Positions 1 to 8,453 of a stretch of DNA of 64,000 nucleotides are shown in pieces. Source of the DNA: Streptomyces blattellae (lineage in GTDB: Bacteria > Actinomycetota > Actinomycetes > Streptomycetales > Streptomycetaceae). The notes below the pieces were generated by a model. The model worked only from the letters and a program-made list of their open reading frames with translations. It did not search any database and was not told the origin of the DNA. The position numbers and the translations under genes were made by a program. Numbering within the stretch: position 1 is the stretch's first letter; every line of letters begins with the position of its first letter. The stretch lies in the NCBI RefSeq assembly GCF_009709555.1, contig NZ_WJBG01000242.1:1-64000 (forward strand). The letters run 5' to 3'.

Positions 1-1155
1 TCGATTCGGGTCACGTTCCCGAACCGGCATTACGATCCCAGGCTCGGTGCCGATATCTGGCACCGCAATCTGGACCTGTACCTGCACGCCGACTCGGTCG
101 GGCTGGACGTGATGGTCAACGAGCACCACGCCACCCCGTCCTGCATCGACTCGGCCCTGGCGGTCATCTCCGGGGCGCTGGCGCGGCAGACGACGGACGC
201 GCGGATCCTGCAGCTGGGCAACCCGGTCGCCAACCGGCGCGACCCGGTGCGCATCGCGGAGGAGACCGCGCTGGTCGACGTGCTGTCGCGGGGCCGCCTG
301 GAAGTCGGCATGATCCGAGGTGTTCCCTACGAGGTCATCCCGGCCAACTCCCACCCGGTCGGCACGAATGAGCGGATGTGGGAGGCGCACGACCTGATCA
401 AGGCGGCGTGGACCTCGCACGACGGTCCGTTCAACTACGAGAGCGAGAACTTCCAGTTCCGCAACGTCAACATCTTCCCGCGGCCGTATCAGGACCCGCA
501 TCCGCCGATCTGGTTCGTGGCGATGAGTCCGGGCACGAACGTGAAGCTCGCCGAGTACGGGTATGTGTCCGCCAGTTTCCTGCTGGGGTATGACACGCGG
601 CCGTTGTTCGACGTCTACCGCAAGCAGTGGCGTGAGCTGGGCCGTCCCGGCGAGGCGCCCATGGACAGGTTCGCCCTGATGGCCCTGGTCTACTGCGCCG
701 ACACCGAGGCCGCGGCACGGAGCGGCGCCGAGAAGCTCAGCTGGTTCGTCAACGGCCCCGGACGCAAGATCCCGCCGCAGTTCGCCGGCCCTCCCGGATA
801 CAACAGCGTCGAGGCGACCGTCCGTATGCTCCGCCAGCGCGCCGCCGGGAATCGCCAAGTCGCCGGTGGACAGGGCGTGGCCGCGGCCTTCGACGTGGAG
901 TCCATGAGCAAGAAGGGCACGCTCATCTACGGGACCCCCGACAGCGTCTACGAGCAGCTCCTCAGCCTCTACAAGGCAGTCGGCGGCTTCGGCCACCTCC
1001 TCCTGCACGGCCACGCCGGCCACATGGAGTACGAGGAGACCTCACGGAGCCTCACCCTCCTGGCGCAGGAGGTCCTGCCCCGCCTTCGAGAAGCCGAGCT
1101 CGACATCGAGTTCGACGAAGTCCCGGTCACGCCCACAGGAGGTGCAGCGTCATGA
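1..1155 (+). CDS. LLM-class flavin-dependent monooxygenase, 5' end missing
   Basis: Bacterial luciferase-like (LLM) oxidoreductase, expected to use reduced FMN and O2 on an organic substrate; the substrate cannot be read from sequence. The reading frame is open from base 1, so the true start lies left of the window. Visible family features: NEHHATP near the start, the segment RLEVGMIRGVPYEV, the IFPRPYQDPHPPIWFVA strand, and a C-terminal TPDSVYEQL helix region. The 384 visible residues suggest a nearly complete protein (family usually 330-420). The stop overlaps the next gene's ATG (ATGA), with a GGAGGTG ribosome site inside the gene end, so it is translationally coupled to the hydrolase. Probably the oxidative step of the catabolic cluster at 1-13.9 kb. 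Confidence 0.85.
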   Translation, partial: SIRVTFPNRHYDPRLGADIWHRNLDLYLHADSVGLDVMVNEHHATPSCIDSALAVISGALARQTTDARILQLGNPVANRRDPVRIAEETALVDVLSRGRLEVGMIRGVPYEVIPANSHPVGTNERMWEAHDLIKAAWTSHDGPFNYESENFQFRNVNIFPRPYQDPHPPIWFVAMSPGTNVKLAEYGYVSASFLLGYDTRPLFDVYRKQWRELGRPGEAPMDRFALMALVYCADTEAAARSGAEKLSWFVNGPGRKIPPQFAGPPGYNSVEATVRMLRQRAAGNRQVAGGQGVAAAFDVESMSKKGTLIYGTPDSVYEQLLSLYKAVGGFGHLLLHGHAGHMEYEETSRSLTLLAQEVLPRLREAELDIEFDEVPVTPTGGAAS

Positions 1156-2024
1156 GTTCGTTGGACGGTGTGAAAAGTCGCTTCGTCAATGTCGACGGCA
1201 TCCGGACCCATTACCTGGAGGCGGGTGACGGGCCTGTCGTGGTGCTGTTGCACAGCGGGGAGTTCGGAGCGGCGGCCGAGATCAGCTGGGAGTTCAACAT
1301 CGGCCCGTTGTCGCAGCACTTCCGGGTGATAGCGCCTGACTGGCTGGGCTTCGGGTACACCGACAAGATCTTCGACTTCAGCTCGGGCAACGCCGCCGGG
1401 GCCTTCGCCCGGCGCCTTGAGCACATGCGCCGGTTCCTGGAGGTCATCTCGATCGACGAGGCCGACTTCGTGGGCAACTCGATGTCGGCGGGACTTCTCC
1501 TGGAGATGACGACGAGGGAGAAGCCGCTGCTACCGGTGCGCAGGCAGGTGATCATCAGTGGCGGTGGAGCGGCGACCGTGAACGACGCCCGTCGGGCGGT
1601 GCTGGAGTACGACTGCACCCCCGAGGCGATGAAGCGCATCCTGCAGGCGATCTTCGTCGAGGAAGCACTGATCGACAACGAGGACTACATCAAGCGACGA
1701 GTCGAGATGAGCATGGTCCCGGGTGCATGGCAGTGCAGTGCCGCGGCTCGGTTCCGCATGCCGGGCGAGGACGGCACGTCGGCTGCGCCCGCCAACCGAC
1801 TGGCCAGCGCGCCGCTCGAGAACATCCGTGTGCCGACGCTCCTGATCGCCGGGGAGAAGGACCGCCTGCGACCGCTGGAGGACATGCAGGATTTCCACCG
1901 CAGGATCCCGGACTCGAAGTTGATCGTCCTGCCGAACACGGGACACTGCTCGAACATCGAGCGTCCCGACGAGGTGAACAGCGCCGTCATCGGATTCTTC
2001 TCGGAGCCTGCCCCGGCGGAGTGA
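1152..2024 (+). CDS. alpha/beta hydrolase (meta-cleavage hydrolase-like)
   Basis: A 290-residue alpha/beta-fold hydrolase. The catalytic triad is recognisable: nucleophile Ser in GNSMSAG, Asp in GEKDRL, His in NTGHCSNIERP; the HSGEFG loop near residue 32 is the likely oxyanion region. The layout resembles C-C or ester hydrolases such as the BphD/MhpC family, but family alone does not fix the substrate. ATG at 1152 overlaps the monooxygenase stop by 4 bp, so the two are co-translated and probably act in sequence: oxidation followed by hydrolysis, for example of an ester or lactone (inference). Confidence 0.85.
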   Translation: MSSLDGVKSRFVNVDGIRTHYLEAGDGPVVVLLHSGEFGAAAEISWEFNIGPLSQHFRVIAPDWLGFGYTDKIFDFSSGNAAGAFARRLEHMRRFLEVISIDEADFVGNSMSAGLLLEMTTREKPLLPVRRQVIISGGGAATVNDARRAVLEYDCTPEAMKRILQAIFVEEALIDNEDYIKRRVEMSMVPGAWQCSAAARFRMPGEDGTSAAPANRLASAPLENIRVPTLLIAGEKDRLRPLEDMQDFHRRIPDSKLIVLPNTGHCSNIERPDEVNSAVIGFFSEPAPAE

Positions 2025-2101
2025 CCTCTGTCGTCGCCGGCCGGAAGTCCGGTCTGGACGGCGTGGTCCGAACCGGACGGCGTCCCAGGGACAGGTCTGC
2101 G

Positions 2102-2125
2102 CGCCCGCCGCATCAGCGGCGGGCG
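2102..2125. terminator. hairpin after hydrolase gene
   Basis: Perfect 10-bp stem CGCCCGCCGC / GCGGCGGGCG with an ATCA loop, 78 bp after the hydrolase stop and 57 bp before the MFS start. No T-run follows, which is common for Streptomyces terminators. It may only attenuate read-through into the transporter gene. Confidence 0.5.
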
Positions 2126-2182
2126 AGCCCCGCCCGGGCGCGGCGGCGACGTAGCCGACTTCCACCACCGCGAGGTACTTCG

Positions 2183-3799
2183 ATGGACACTCAGACCCCA
2201 CCCGGCAGTCCGCTCAGCCGCCGTGAGGTCCGCGTCGTGCTGGGCGCCCTGTTGGCAGGGATGCTGCTCTCCGCGCTCGACCAGACGATCGTCGCCACTG
2301 CCGTGCCCACGATCGCGGGCGACATCGGCGGTTTCGACAACCTGCCCTGGGTCTACACCGCATACCTGCTGACGAGCACCACCACCACGCCGTTGTACGG
2401 GAAGCTGAGCGACGTCTTCGGCCGCAAGGTGATCTACCAGATCGCGATCGTGCTGTTCCTGGCCGGGTCGGTCCTGTGCGGACTCGCGCAGGACATGACG
2501 CAACTCATTCTGTTCCGCGGTCTCCAGGGCGTCGGCGCGGGCGGCCTGACGGCGATGGCGTTCGCGATACTGGCCGACATCGTCTCTCCTCGCGAGAGGG
2601 GCCGCTATTCAGGCTACTTCGGCGGGCTGCTCGCCTTTGCGAGTGTCCTGGGTCCGCTGCTCGGCGGCTTCTTCGTCGACCACCTGTCGTGGCGATGGAT
2701 CTTCCTCGTCAACGTACCCATCGGCGTTGCCGCGCTGTTCGCCACGACCACAGCGCTGCGCCTGCCCTTCGCCCGGCGCCCGCAACGCCTCGACTTGGCG
2801 GGTGCCGCTCTCCTCATGGGCGGCGCCACGACGCTGCTGCTGGTCCTGGAGTGGGGCGGGAACGAATACGCGTGGGCGTCGGCCACGATCGTCACGCTGG
2901 GCGCCGCCGCGCTGCTGCTGCTCGTGGCCTTCCTTCTCTGGGAGCGAAGAGCCGCCGAGCCGATCCTGCCGCTCGGTATGTTCCGGGACAGCATTTTCAC
3001 GCTCGGCGTGACCCTGAGCTTCCTCGCAGGCTGCACCATGTTCGGCGCGATCCTGTTCCTGCCGCTCTTCCAGCAGACCGTGACCGGTGCGTCCGCGACC
3101 AACTCCGGCCTCTTGCTGCTGCCGCTGATGGCCGGCCTCACGGGGACGTCGATCGTCACGGGTCACGTCGTCACGGCGACCGGTCGCTACAAGGTCTGGC
3201 CCATCGTGGGGACGGCGGTCTCGGCGACGGGGATGTGGTTGCTGAGCCGGATGGACCCCGGTACGAGCCAGTTCGAGACCTCGGTCAACATGTTCGTGCT
3301 CGGCCTCGGCATCGGCATGACCATGGGCGTCTTGATCCTCGCTGTGCAGAACTCCGTGGGCCGGCGCGACCTCGGCGTCGCGTCATCGGCGATCAACTTC
3401 TTCCGCTCGATGGGCGGCGCGGTCGGCACGGCGGTGTTCGGCGTCATCTTCACGACACGTCTCAGCCATGAGTTGAGCGACGTCCCAGCCTCTGGCGACC
3501 CGTCAGAGCTGGCCGGCAGCCCGGAACGGATCCAGGCCCTTCCCGATCCCGTCGAGGCGGCCGTCGTCGAAGGGATGTCGCGCTCGATCGGTACCGTGTT
3601 CCTCGTCCTTTCCGTGGCGCTGCTGGTCGGACTCGTCCTGGCCTGCTTCCTCCGCGAGATTCCGCTTCGCGACAGTGCCCACATCGGCCGCGGCGACGCC
3701 GTGGGAGTCGATCCGCCGGGAGTGGTGACGGCAGGAGAGGGACAAGCGCCCAAGCGGCGGGGCCGCCGGTGGGGTCGCCGCGAGGAGGAGCCCGGCTGA
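2183..3799 (+). CDS. MFS drug-type efflux transporter, DHA2 (14-TM) family
   Basis: A 538-residue major facilitator protein with about 14 hydrophobic segments. DHA2 signatures are present: LDQTIVATAVPTIAGDIGG in helix 1, the loop-2/3 motif GKLSDVFGRK, and the RGLQGVGAG helix-4 segment. The frame stays open far upstream, but residues before 2183 lack transporter character; ATG 2183 has GAGG 9 nt upstream and gives the normal family N-terminus. The C-terminus is a basic tail (RRGRRWGRR). Proton-driven export of a toxic compound or metabolite is the usual role; here it may expel a product or intermediate of the neighbouring oxidation pathway (inference). Confidence 0.88.
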   Translation: MDTQTPPGSPLSRREVRVVLGALLAGMLLSALDQTIVATAVPTIAGDIGGFDNLPWVYTAYLLTSTTTTPLYGKLSDVFGRKVIYQIAIVLFLAGSVLCGLAQDMTQLILFRGLQGVGAGGLTAMAFAILADIVSPRERGRYSGYFGGLLAFASVLGPLLGGFFVDHLSWRWIFLVNVPIGVAALFATTTALRLPFARRPQRLDLAGAALLMGGATTLLLVLEWGGNEYAWASATIVTLGAAALLLLVAFLLWERRAAEPILPLGMFRDSIFTLGVTLSFLAGCTMFGAILFLPLFQQTVTGASATNSGLLLLPLMAGLTGTSIVTGHVVTATGRYKVWPIVGTAVSATGMWLLSRMDPGTSQFETSVNMFVLGLGIGMTMGVLILAVQNSVGRRDLGVASSAINFFRSMGGAVGTAVFGVIFTTRLSHELSDVPASGDPSELAGSPERIQALPDPVEAAVVEGMSRSIGTVFLVLSVALLVGLVLACFLREIPLRDSAHIGRGDAVGVDPPGVVTAGEGQAPKRRGRRWGRREEEPG

Positions 3800-3928
3800 T
3801 GAGTCCGCACCCCTCTTGATGAAGCCGGGACCGCGACTCGGTGCCGTGTCAGGTCATGGCCGGCGGTCGGCACAAGACAGAGCAAGTCCGTTGCACGCGC
3901 ACCGAAGGGGAGGCCTACCATCGCTGGC

Positions 3929-4477
3929 ATGTCGACCACCGGCCGGGAGACGACCGGCCCTCTCGCCGGAGCCGGCGGCGCCGTGCCGACCGGGGCCCTG
4001 TGGCGCAGACTTCTCGCCAGGCTCGTCGACGCGACCGCCGTCCTCGCGGTGCTCTGGGTGCTCGTCGTCCTGCAGATCTTCTGGTTCATGGGGGACGCCA
4101 CCCGGCGCCTCGACCCCGAGCCGTGGGGTTCGGCCTTCGTCCCGTTGGTTGCCTTCGTGGTGCTGAGCGCGACGTACGAAGTCGTGTTCCTGAGGTTCAA
4201 CGGTGGTCAGACGCCGGGGAAGGACCTGCTCGACATCCGTGTCGTCGCCCGGAGTGCCGACAGTCCGGAACTGTCGCTCCCCAGGGCGTTGCTGCGGTGG
4301 CTCCTCCCCGGACTGCTGCTTCTCGCGTGGCCGCTGTGGCTGGGCGCACTGGCTGTGGCCGGGACCGCCGTCACCACGCCGCTGGGGACCCGTCCCCGCG
4401 CGGCACACGATTACCTGGCCGGCACGGAGGTCGTCCACTACCGGCATGCGGATCACGTCGGCCAGGACGCCGACTGA
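3929..4477 (+). CDS. RDD family membrane protein
   Basis: A 182-residue protein with an RDD domain: RLLARLVDAT in the first helix, a second helix near residues 70-90, TPGKDLLDIRVV, then a hydrophobic C-terminal pair of segments and a PRAAHDYLAGT motif. Function of RDD proteins is generally unknown. No good ribosome site sits at the right distance; instead TTGCAC (3891-3896), 19 bp, and TACCAT (3916-3921) resemble a promoter with its -10 seven bases before the ATG, so the transcript may be leaderless (inference). Probably not part of the catabolic operon. Confidence 0.8.
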   Translation: MSTTGRETTGPLAGAGGAVPTGALWRRLLARLVDATAVLAVLWVLVVLQIFWFMGDATRRLDPEPWGSAFVPLVAFVVLSATYEVVFLRFNGGQTPGKDLLDIRVVARSADSPELSLPRALLRWLLPGLLLLAWPLWLGALAVAGTAVTTPLGTRPRAAHDYLAGTEVVHYRHADHVGQDAD

Positions 4478-4492
4478 GCGCTCCGCTGGGTG

Positions 4493-4616
4493 TGTCGATA
4501 TGCGGCTCCGCCGCGGGGCCGTGGTGTGCCGTCGTTCGACCGCGGCGCCATCGTGGCGGGTCGCGCCCGTGCGGTGGAGCCGCATGCCGATAGAGCCTCG
4601 CGCCCCTTTGGGGCGC
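4493..4616. repeat. inverted pair of a dispersed intergenic repeat, terminator-like
   Basis: The 388-bp gap after the RDD gene holds two inverted copies of one module: 4493-4514 (reading TGTCGATATGCGGCTCCGCC) pairs imperfectly with 4571-4594 (GCGGTGGAGCCGCATGCCGA). It is followed by a perfect 7-bp hairpin GCGCCCC-TTT-GGGGCGC at 4600-4616. The plus-oriented copy resembles the elements at 56379-56458 and 32495-32620. It probably terminates RDD transcription. The rest of the gap to 4820 has no convincing gene. Confidence 0.6.
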
Positions 4617-4824
4617 TGCCGAACCGCCGGATCGTCCTCATGGGGCGCGGCGGTGACCGTCCCGCGTGAAGGCCCAGGCCCGTAGGTGAGCTGACCCGGT
4701 ACGTCGGTGACGGCCGTGGTCCGCGGGCCGGCCACAACTGCCTTCCCGGGCGCCAGATGCCCGGCCGTCCCTGAGACGCCCTCGCCGACCAGCACGTCCC
4801 GACAGGTTTTACCTTCGCCCTTGA

Positions 4825-4844
4825 TTGACTGACCGGCCAGTCAG
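4825..4844. promoter_or_regulatory. TetR-type operator candidate upstream of first binding-protein gene
   Basis: TTGACTGACCGGCCAGTCAG contains the inverted repeat TGACTG-N6-CAGTCA (4826-4843). It lies about 52 bp before the ATG at 4896. Aligned position by position it matches the operator at 6543-6570 before the paralogous gene (TTGACTGACCGATCAGTCAA), differing at three bases. This points to a shared repressor, probably TetR family given the TGACNGACCG-type symmetry (inference). Confidence 0.65.
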
Positions 4845-4895
4845 GTCTACGGTCGGGCCACTGTCGTGACGACGTCGGCGAAAAGAGGGATACCG

Positions 4896-6479
4896 ATGGG
4901 ACACGGGAGAACGATGCGTGCGGTGGTGGCGGTGGCGATCGCGAGCTGCGTCCTCGCGGCATGCGGAGATGACGGCGAGCCGGAGAGCGCGAGCCCGACG
5001 GGCGACTCGACGTGCACGGAGGGCCGGGTCGGGGGAGAGGTGACCATGGGGTCGCTGAGCCAGGTCACGGGCCTCGATCCGGTGGTGAACCTGGGACTCG
5101 GCGGCACGGGCGCGAACGAGGTGATCGCGCTCTACGACACCTTGGTCCGGTATGACCCCGAGACCGACGAGTTCGTCCCGGTGGTGGCGGAGTCGCTGAA
5201 GCCCGACGAAGATTTCGCCGAGTGGACCCTGAAGTTGCGCGAGGGAGTCACCTTCGGCAACGGAGACGCCCTGACCGCGGAGCAGGTGCGGGACAGCTTC
5301 GCTCGCCATCAGGACCCGGCGAACCGCTCCGCGGCCCACCGGGAGTCGCTGGCGGTCACGGAGATGGAGATCGTCGACCCACTGACACTCGTCTTCCACC
5401 TGGACGAGCCATGGAGCCGGTTCCCGACCCTGCTCGCCGACCTCCCGGGGATGGTCACGAACGGCTCGGTGGTCGAGCGGCAGGGTGAGAACTTCAACAC
5501 CGCTCCCACGGGCGGCGGCGTCGGCCCCTACGAGGTGCAGACCTTCACTCCGGGGGAGAAGCTGGTACTCAAGGCCAAGGACGACTGGTGGGGTGGGCCG
5601 GTGTGCATCCGGACGCTGCGGTTCGTCGTGATCACCGGTAGCCAGGCCACGTATGACGCGTTCAAGAACGACGACATCCAGCTCGCGTTCCTGCGTGCGC
5701 CCGATGTGATCGCGCAGGCCGAGGACGACGGAGTCCAAGGTCTTTCCACGATCGACAACGCAGGAAGCACCATCATTCTCAACACCGCCGAGGGGCCGGC
5801 CGCCGACCCGTTGGTGCGACGGGCCCTGGCGGCTGCGATGGATCCCGAGGTGATCAACCAGCGTGCGTACGGCGGCGCCGGCCTTCCCGGCACCGCGCTC
5901 ATCAACGAGCAGTCGATCCTCTACGACGGTCTCGCGGGCCCCGAGCCCGACGCGGACCGGGCGGCCGATTTGGTGGAGCGGGCGAAGGCGGCCGGCTGGG
6001 ACGGCCGCCTCAAGATGCCGTGCCAGAACTCGCCCGAGGGCAACAACGTCTGTCTGGCGATGAAGGCGATGGCGGAGGCCGCCGGCATGAGCGTCACGAT
6101 CGAGCAGATGGCTCCGCAGGACTTCATCTCGACCGTCCTGGTCGACCGGAGCTTCGACATCGCCTCCTGGAGCATGCCGCTGTCCGAGGCCGAGCCGGCA
6201 GTGCGGCTGTCGGCCGCCGTCGGAACCGGCGGCGGGCTGAACCCGGGTGGATATTCCAACGCCGAGATGGACGCCGCCCTCGCCGCCCTGCGAGCCGCCC
6301 CGGATGCCGCCGACCGCCGGCAGGCGCTGGCCGGCATCCAGGAGATCTGGAACGAGACGCTCCCGAGTCTCGTCATCGCGGCGAACGAGAACTTCATCGC
6401 GATCAGCGATGCGGTCAAGGGCGTGCGGCTCTCACAGAACTCCCAGATCTACTTCGACTCGGCCTACGTCGACGACTGA
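4896..6479 (+). CDS. ABC transporter substrate-binding lipoprotein (SBP family 5), paralog 1
   Basis: A 527-residue extracellular solute-binding protein of the peptide/nickel (SBP_bac_5) family. The N-terminus is a lipoprotein signal: basic start, hydrophobic stretch, lipobox LAAC with lipidated Cys near residue 23. Core family segments include ALYDTLVRYDPETDEFVPV, WTLKLREGVTFGNGD and LTAEQVRDSFARH. ATG 4896 is preferred over the upstream GTG at 4866 because AGAGGGA sits 6 nt before it. It is highly similar to the next gene along its whole length, so a tandem duplication is likely. It should deliver ligand to the permease-ATPase set at 8.4-12.9 kb. Confidence 0.9.
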   Translation: MGHGRTMRAVVAVAIASCVLAACGDDGEPESASPTGDSTCTEGRVGGEVTMGSLSQVTGLDPVVNLGLGGTGANEVIALYDTLVRYDPETDEFVPVVAESLKPDEDFAEWTLKLREGVTFGNGDALTAEQVRDSFARHQDPANRSAAHRESLAVTEMEIVDPLTLVFHLDEPWSRFPTLLADLPGMVTNGSVVERQGENFNTAPTGGGVGPYEVQTFTPGEKLVLKAKDDWWGGPVCIRTLRFVVITGSQATYDAFKNDDIQLAFLRAPDVIAQAEDDGVQGLSTIDNAGSTIILNTAEGPAADPLVRRALAAAMDPEVINQRAYGGAGLPGTALINEQSILYDGLAGPEPDADRAADLVERAKAAGWDGRLKMPCQNSPEGNNVCLAMKAMAEAAGMSVTIEQMAPQDFISTVLVDRSFDIASWSMPLSEAEPAVRLSAAVGTGGGLNPGGYSNAEMDAALAALRAAPDAADRRQALAGIQEIWNETLPSLVIAANENFIAISDAVKGVRLSQNSQIYFDSAYVDD

Positions 6480-6542
6480 ACTTGAGGCCGGTGCCCGGGG
6501 CCTGTCTCAGCCTGAGTCGTAACCCACCGATAACACGACCAA

Positions 6543-6570
6543 AACCTTGACTGACCGATCAGTCAAGGTT
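6543..6570. promoter_or_regulatory. perfect 12-bp-arm operator upstream of second binding-protein gene
   Basis: Perfect inverted repeat: AACCTTGACTGA, 4-bp spacer CCGA, TCAGTCAAGGTT. It sits 64 bp after the first binding-protein stop and about 107 bp before the ATG at 6677. It is the stronger version of the element at 4825-4844. The symmetry and size fit a TetR-family dimer or pair of dimers (family knowledge); the cognate regulator is not in the cluster. Confidence 0.72.
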
Positions 6571-6676
6571 AGTTTGCAGCAGCCGATGTGTCGACGGTCA
6601 CGTGCACGGAGCGCACAAAGGGGCGCCAACTCGTTGCCGCGGAAGCCGTGACGACCGTTCAACGAGAGGGGCAGAA

Positions 6677-8266
6677 ATGAAGCGAACGCGCAAGGCGCGG
6701 CTGACGATAGCCACGCTGGTGGGGGGCCTTCTGCTGACGGCGTGCGGCAGCAGCTCCGATGATTCAGAGGAGGCGGCTGACAACGGCCCTGCGGCATGCA
6801 CCGAAGCCAACATCGGCGGCGAAGCGAGCATGGCGACGCTGAGCCAGGCACCCGGGCTCGACCCCGTGGTGAACCCGGGCACGGGCGGCAGCGGCGGCAA
6901 CGAGGTGATCGCGCTGTACGACACCTTGGTGCGCTACGACCAGAAGAGCGACGAGTTCGTCCCGGTGGTGGCGAAGTCCCTCGAACCCAACGCCGACTCC
7001 ACCGAGTGGACCCTGAAGCTGCGCGAGGAGGTCACCTTCGGGAACGGCGATCCCCTGACCGCGCAGCAGGTGCGGGACAGCTTCGCCCGTCACCAGGACC
7101 CGGACAACCGGTCCGTGGACTACCTGGCGTCGCTGGCGGTCACGGAGATGGACGTCGTCGACGACCTGACGCTCGTGTTCCACCTCGACGAGTCCTGGGC
7201 CCGGTTCCCGACCTTGCTCGCGAACATGGCGGGCATGATCACCAACAGCTCGGTGGTCGAGCAGCAGGGTGAGAACTTCAACACCGCCCCCACGGGCGGC
7301 GGCGTCGGCCCGTACGAGGTCGAGAAGTTCACGCCGGGCGAGGAACTGGTGCTCAAGGCCAAGGACGACTGGTGGGGTGGCCCCGTGTGCATCCAGACGC
7401 TGCGCTTCGTCACCGTCGCCGGCGGCGTCCAGCCGGCCTACGACGCGTTCACCAACGGCGACATCCAGCTCGCCTTCCTGCGCGGTCCGGAAGTCATCGC
7501 ACAGGCCAAGGAGGACGGCGCCGCCGGCTTCTCCACGGTCGACAACGCCGGGTACACCATCGTCCTCAACCACGAGAACGGCCCGACGGCCGAGCCTCTG
7601 GTCCGGCAGGCTCTGGCGGCGGCCATGGATCCCGAGGTGATCAACGAGCGTGGGTACGGCGGCAAGGGGCGCCCCAGCAGTGCGCTGATCGACAAGGACT
7701 CGGTCCTCTACGACGGTCTCGAAGGGCCCAAGGCCGACGCGACCGAGGCGGCCGATCTGGTGAAGCAGGCCAAGGCCACGGGCTGGGACGGCCACCTCGA
7801 CCTGCCGTGCCAGAACAGCGTCGAGGCCAACAACGTCTGCCTGGCGATGAAGGCACAGGCTGAGGCGGCCGGCATGACCGTGAAGATCGAACCGATGGCG
7901 CCCAACGACTTCATCACCAAGGTCCACGTCGACCGCGACTTCGAGTGGGCGGCGTGGAGCATGCCGCTCTCCGACGCCGACCCGTGGCTGCGCCTCTCAG
8001 CCGCCGTCGGGACCGATGGCGCACGGAACGCGGGCGGATACTCCAACGCCGAGATGGACGCGGCCCTCACCGCCCTGCGCGCGGCCCCGGACACCGCTGC
8101 CCGCCAGGGGGCCCTGGCCGACGTCCAGGAGGTCTGGAACGAGACCCTCCCGGCCCTCGCGTACGGCGCCAACGAGAACTACGTCGTGGTCGATGACTCG
8201 ATCAAGGGACTTCAGGAGTCGCAGTACTCCCAGGTCTACTTCGACACGGCGTACATCGCCGACTGA
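6677..8266 (+). CDS. ABC transporter substrate-binding lipoprotein (SBP family 5), paralog 2
   Basis: A 529-residue solute-binding lipoprotein, paralog of the upstream gene. Signal sequence with lipobox LTAC followed by a Ser/Asp/Glu-rich linker. It shares ALYDTLVRYD, LTAQQVRDSFARHQDP, NTAPTGGGVGPYEV and the KAKDDWWGGPVCI segment with paralog 1. ATG 6677 is chosen because the preceding GAGAGGGGC is a fitting ribosome site and because it starts the signal peptide; the frame is open upstream. It is followed by a strong hairpin before the permease genes, a layout that often makes binding protein in excess of membrane components. Divergence between the paralogs may broaden ligand range (inference). 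Confidence 0.9.
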   Translation: MKRTRKARLTIATLVGGLLLTACGSSSDDSEEAADNGPAACTEANIGGEASMATLSQAPGLDPVVNPGTGGSGGNEVIALYDTLVRYDQKSDEFVPVVAKSLEPNADSTEWTLKLREEVTFGNGDPLTAQQVRDSFARHQDPDNRSVDYLASLAVTEMDVVDDLTLVFHLDESWARFPTLLANMAGMITNSSVVEQQGENFNTAPTGGGVGPYEVEKFTPGEELVLKAKDDWWGGPVCIQTLRFVTVAGGVQPAYDAFTNGDIQLAFLRGPEVIAQAKEDGAAGFSTVDNAGYTIVLNHENGPTAEPLVRQALAAAMDPEVINERGYGGKGRPSSALIDKDSVLYDGLEGPKADATEAADLVKQAKATGWDGHLDLPCQNSVEANNVCLAMKAQAEAAGMTVKIEPMAPNDFITKVHVDRDFEWAAWSMPLSDADPWLRLSAAVGTDGARNAGGYSNAEMDAALTALRAAPDTAARQGALADVQEVWNETLPALAYGANENYVVVDDSIKGLQESQYSQVYFDTAYIAD

Positions 8267-8279
8267 TCGCGAGCTGGGT

Positions 8280-8309
8280 GTCCCCGGCCCGGGAAGTCGG
8301 GCCGGGGAC
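8280..8309 (+). terminator. strong hairpin between binding protein and permease genes
   Basis: Perfect 12-bp stem GTCCCCGGCCCG / CGGGCCGGGGAC around a GGAAGT loop, 14 bp after the stop of paralog 2. Probably a partial terminator or 3' stabilising structure that lowers expression of downstream permease genes relative to the binding protein. Confidence 0.7.
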
Positions 8310-8351
8310 GCGGCAAGGTCCAAGGCGACGGTGGTCCGACAAGGAGCAAGC

Positions 8352-8453
8352 ATGTGCATGGTGTGGCAGCTGATGAACATGGGTGACGTGCCGTGGCACA
8401 CGCCACCTGTGCGGAGCCGGTGCCGGACGGAGGTGGTCGCCGGTGCTGCGTAG
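8352..8453 (+). CDS. putative 33-aa leader peptide upstream of permease
   Basis: A short open frame with a textbook ribosome site (AAGGAG at 8341-8346, 5 nt before the ATG). It encodes 33 residues beginning MCMVWQLMNMGDVPWHTPPV, unusually rich in Met and Trp for GC-rich DNA. Its TAG (8451-8453) lies 8 nt past the first base of the permease GTG, so the frames overlap by 11 bp. This suggests translational coupling or a regulatory leader peptide. I do not recognise a family. It could still be chance, since long frames are common at this GC content. Confidence 0.4.
   Translation: MCMVWQLMNMGDVPWHTPPVRSRCRTEVVAGAA

Noticed and set aside
1727..2182. Upstream extension of the MFS gene by about 150 residues
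   Set aside because: It is the out-of-frame reading of the hydrolase gene and a hairpin region, with Arg/Gly/Pro-rich composition; the transporter starts normally at 2183.
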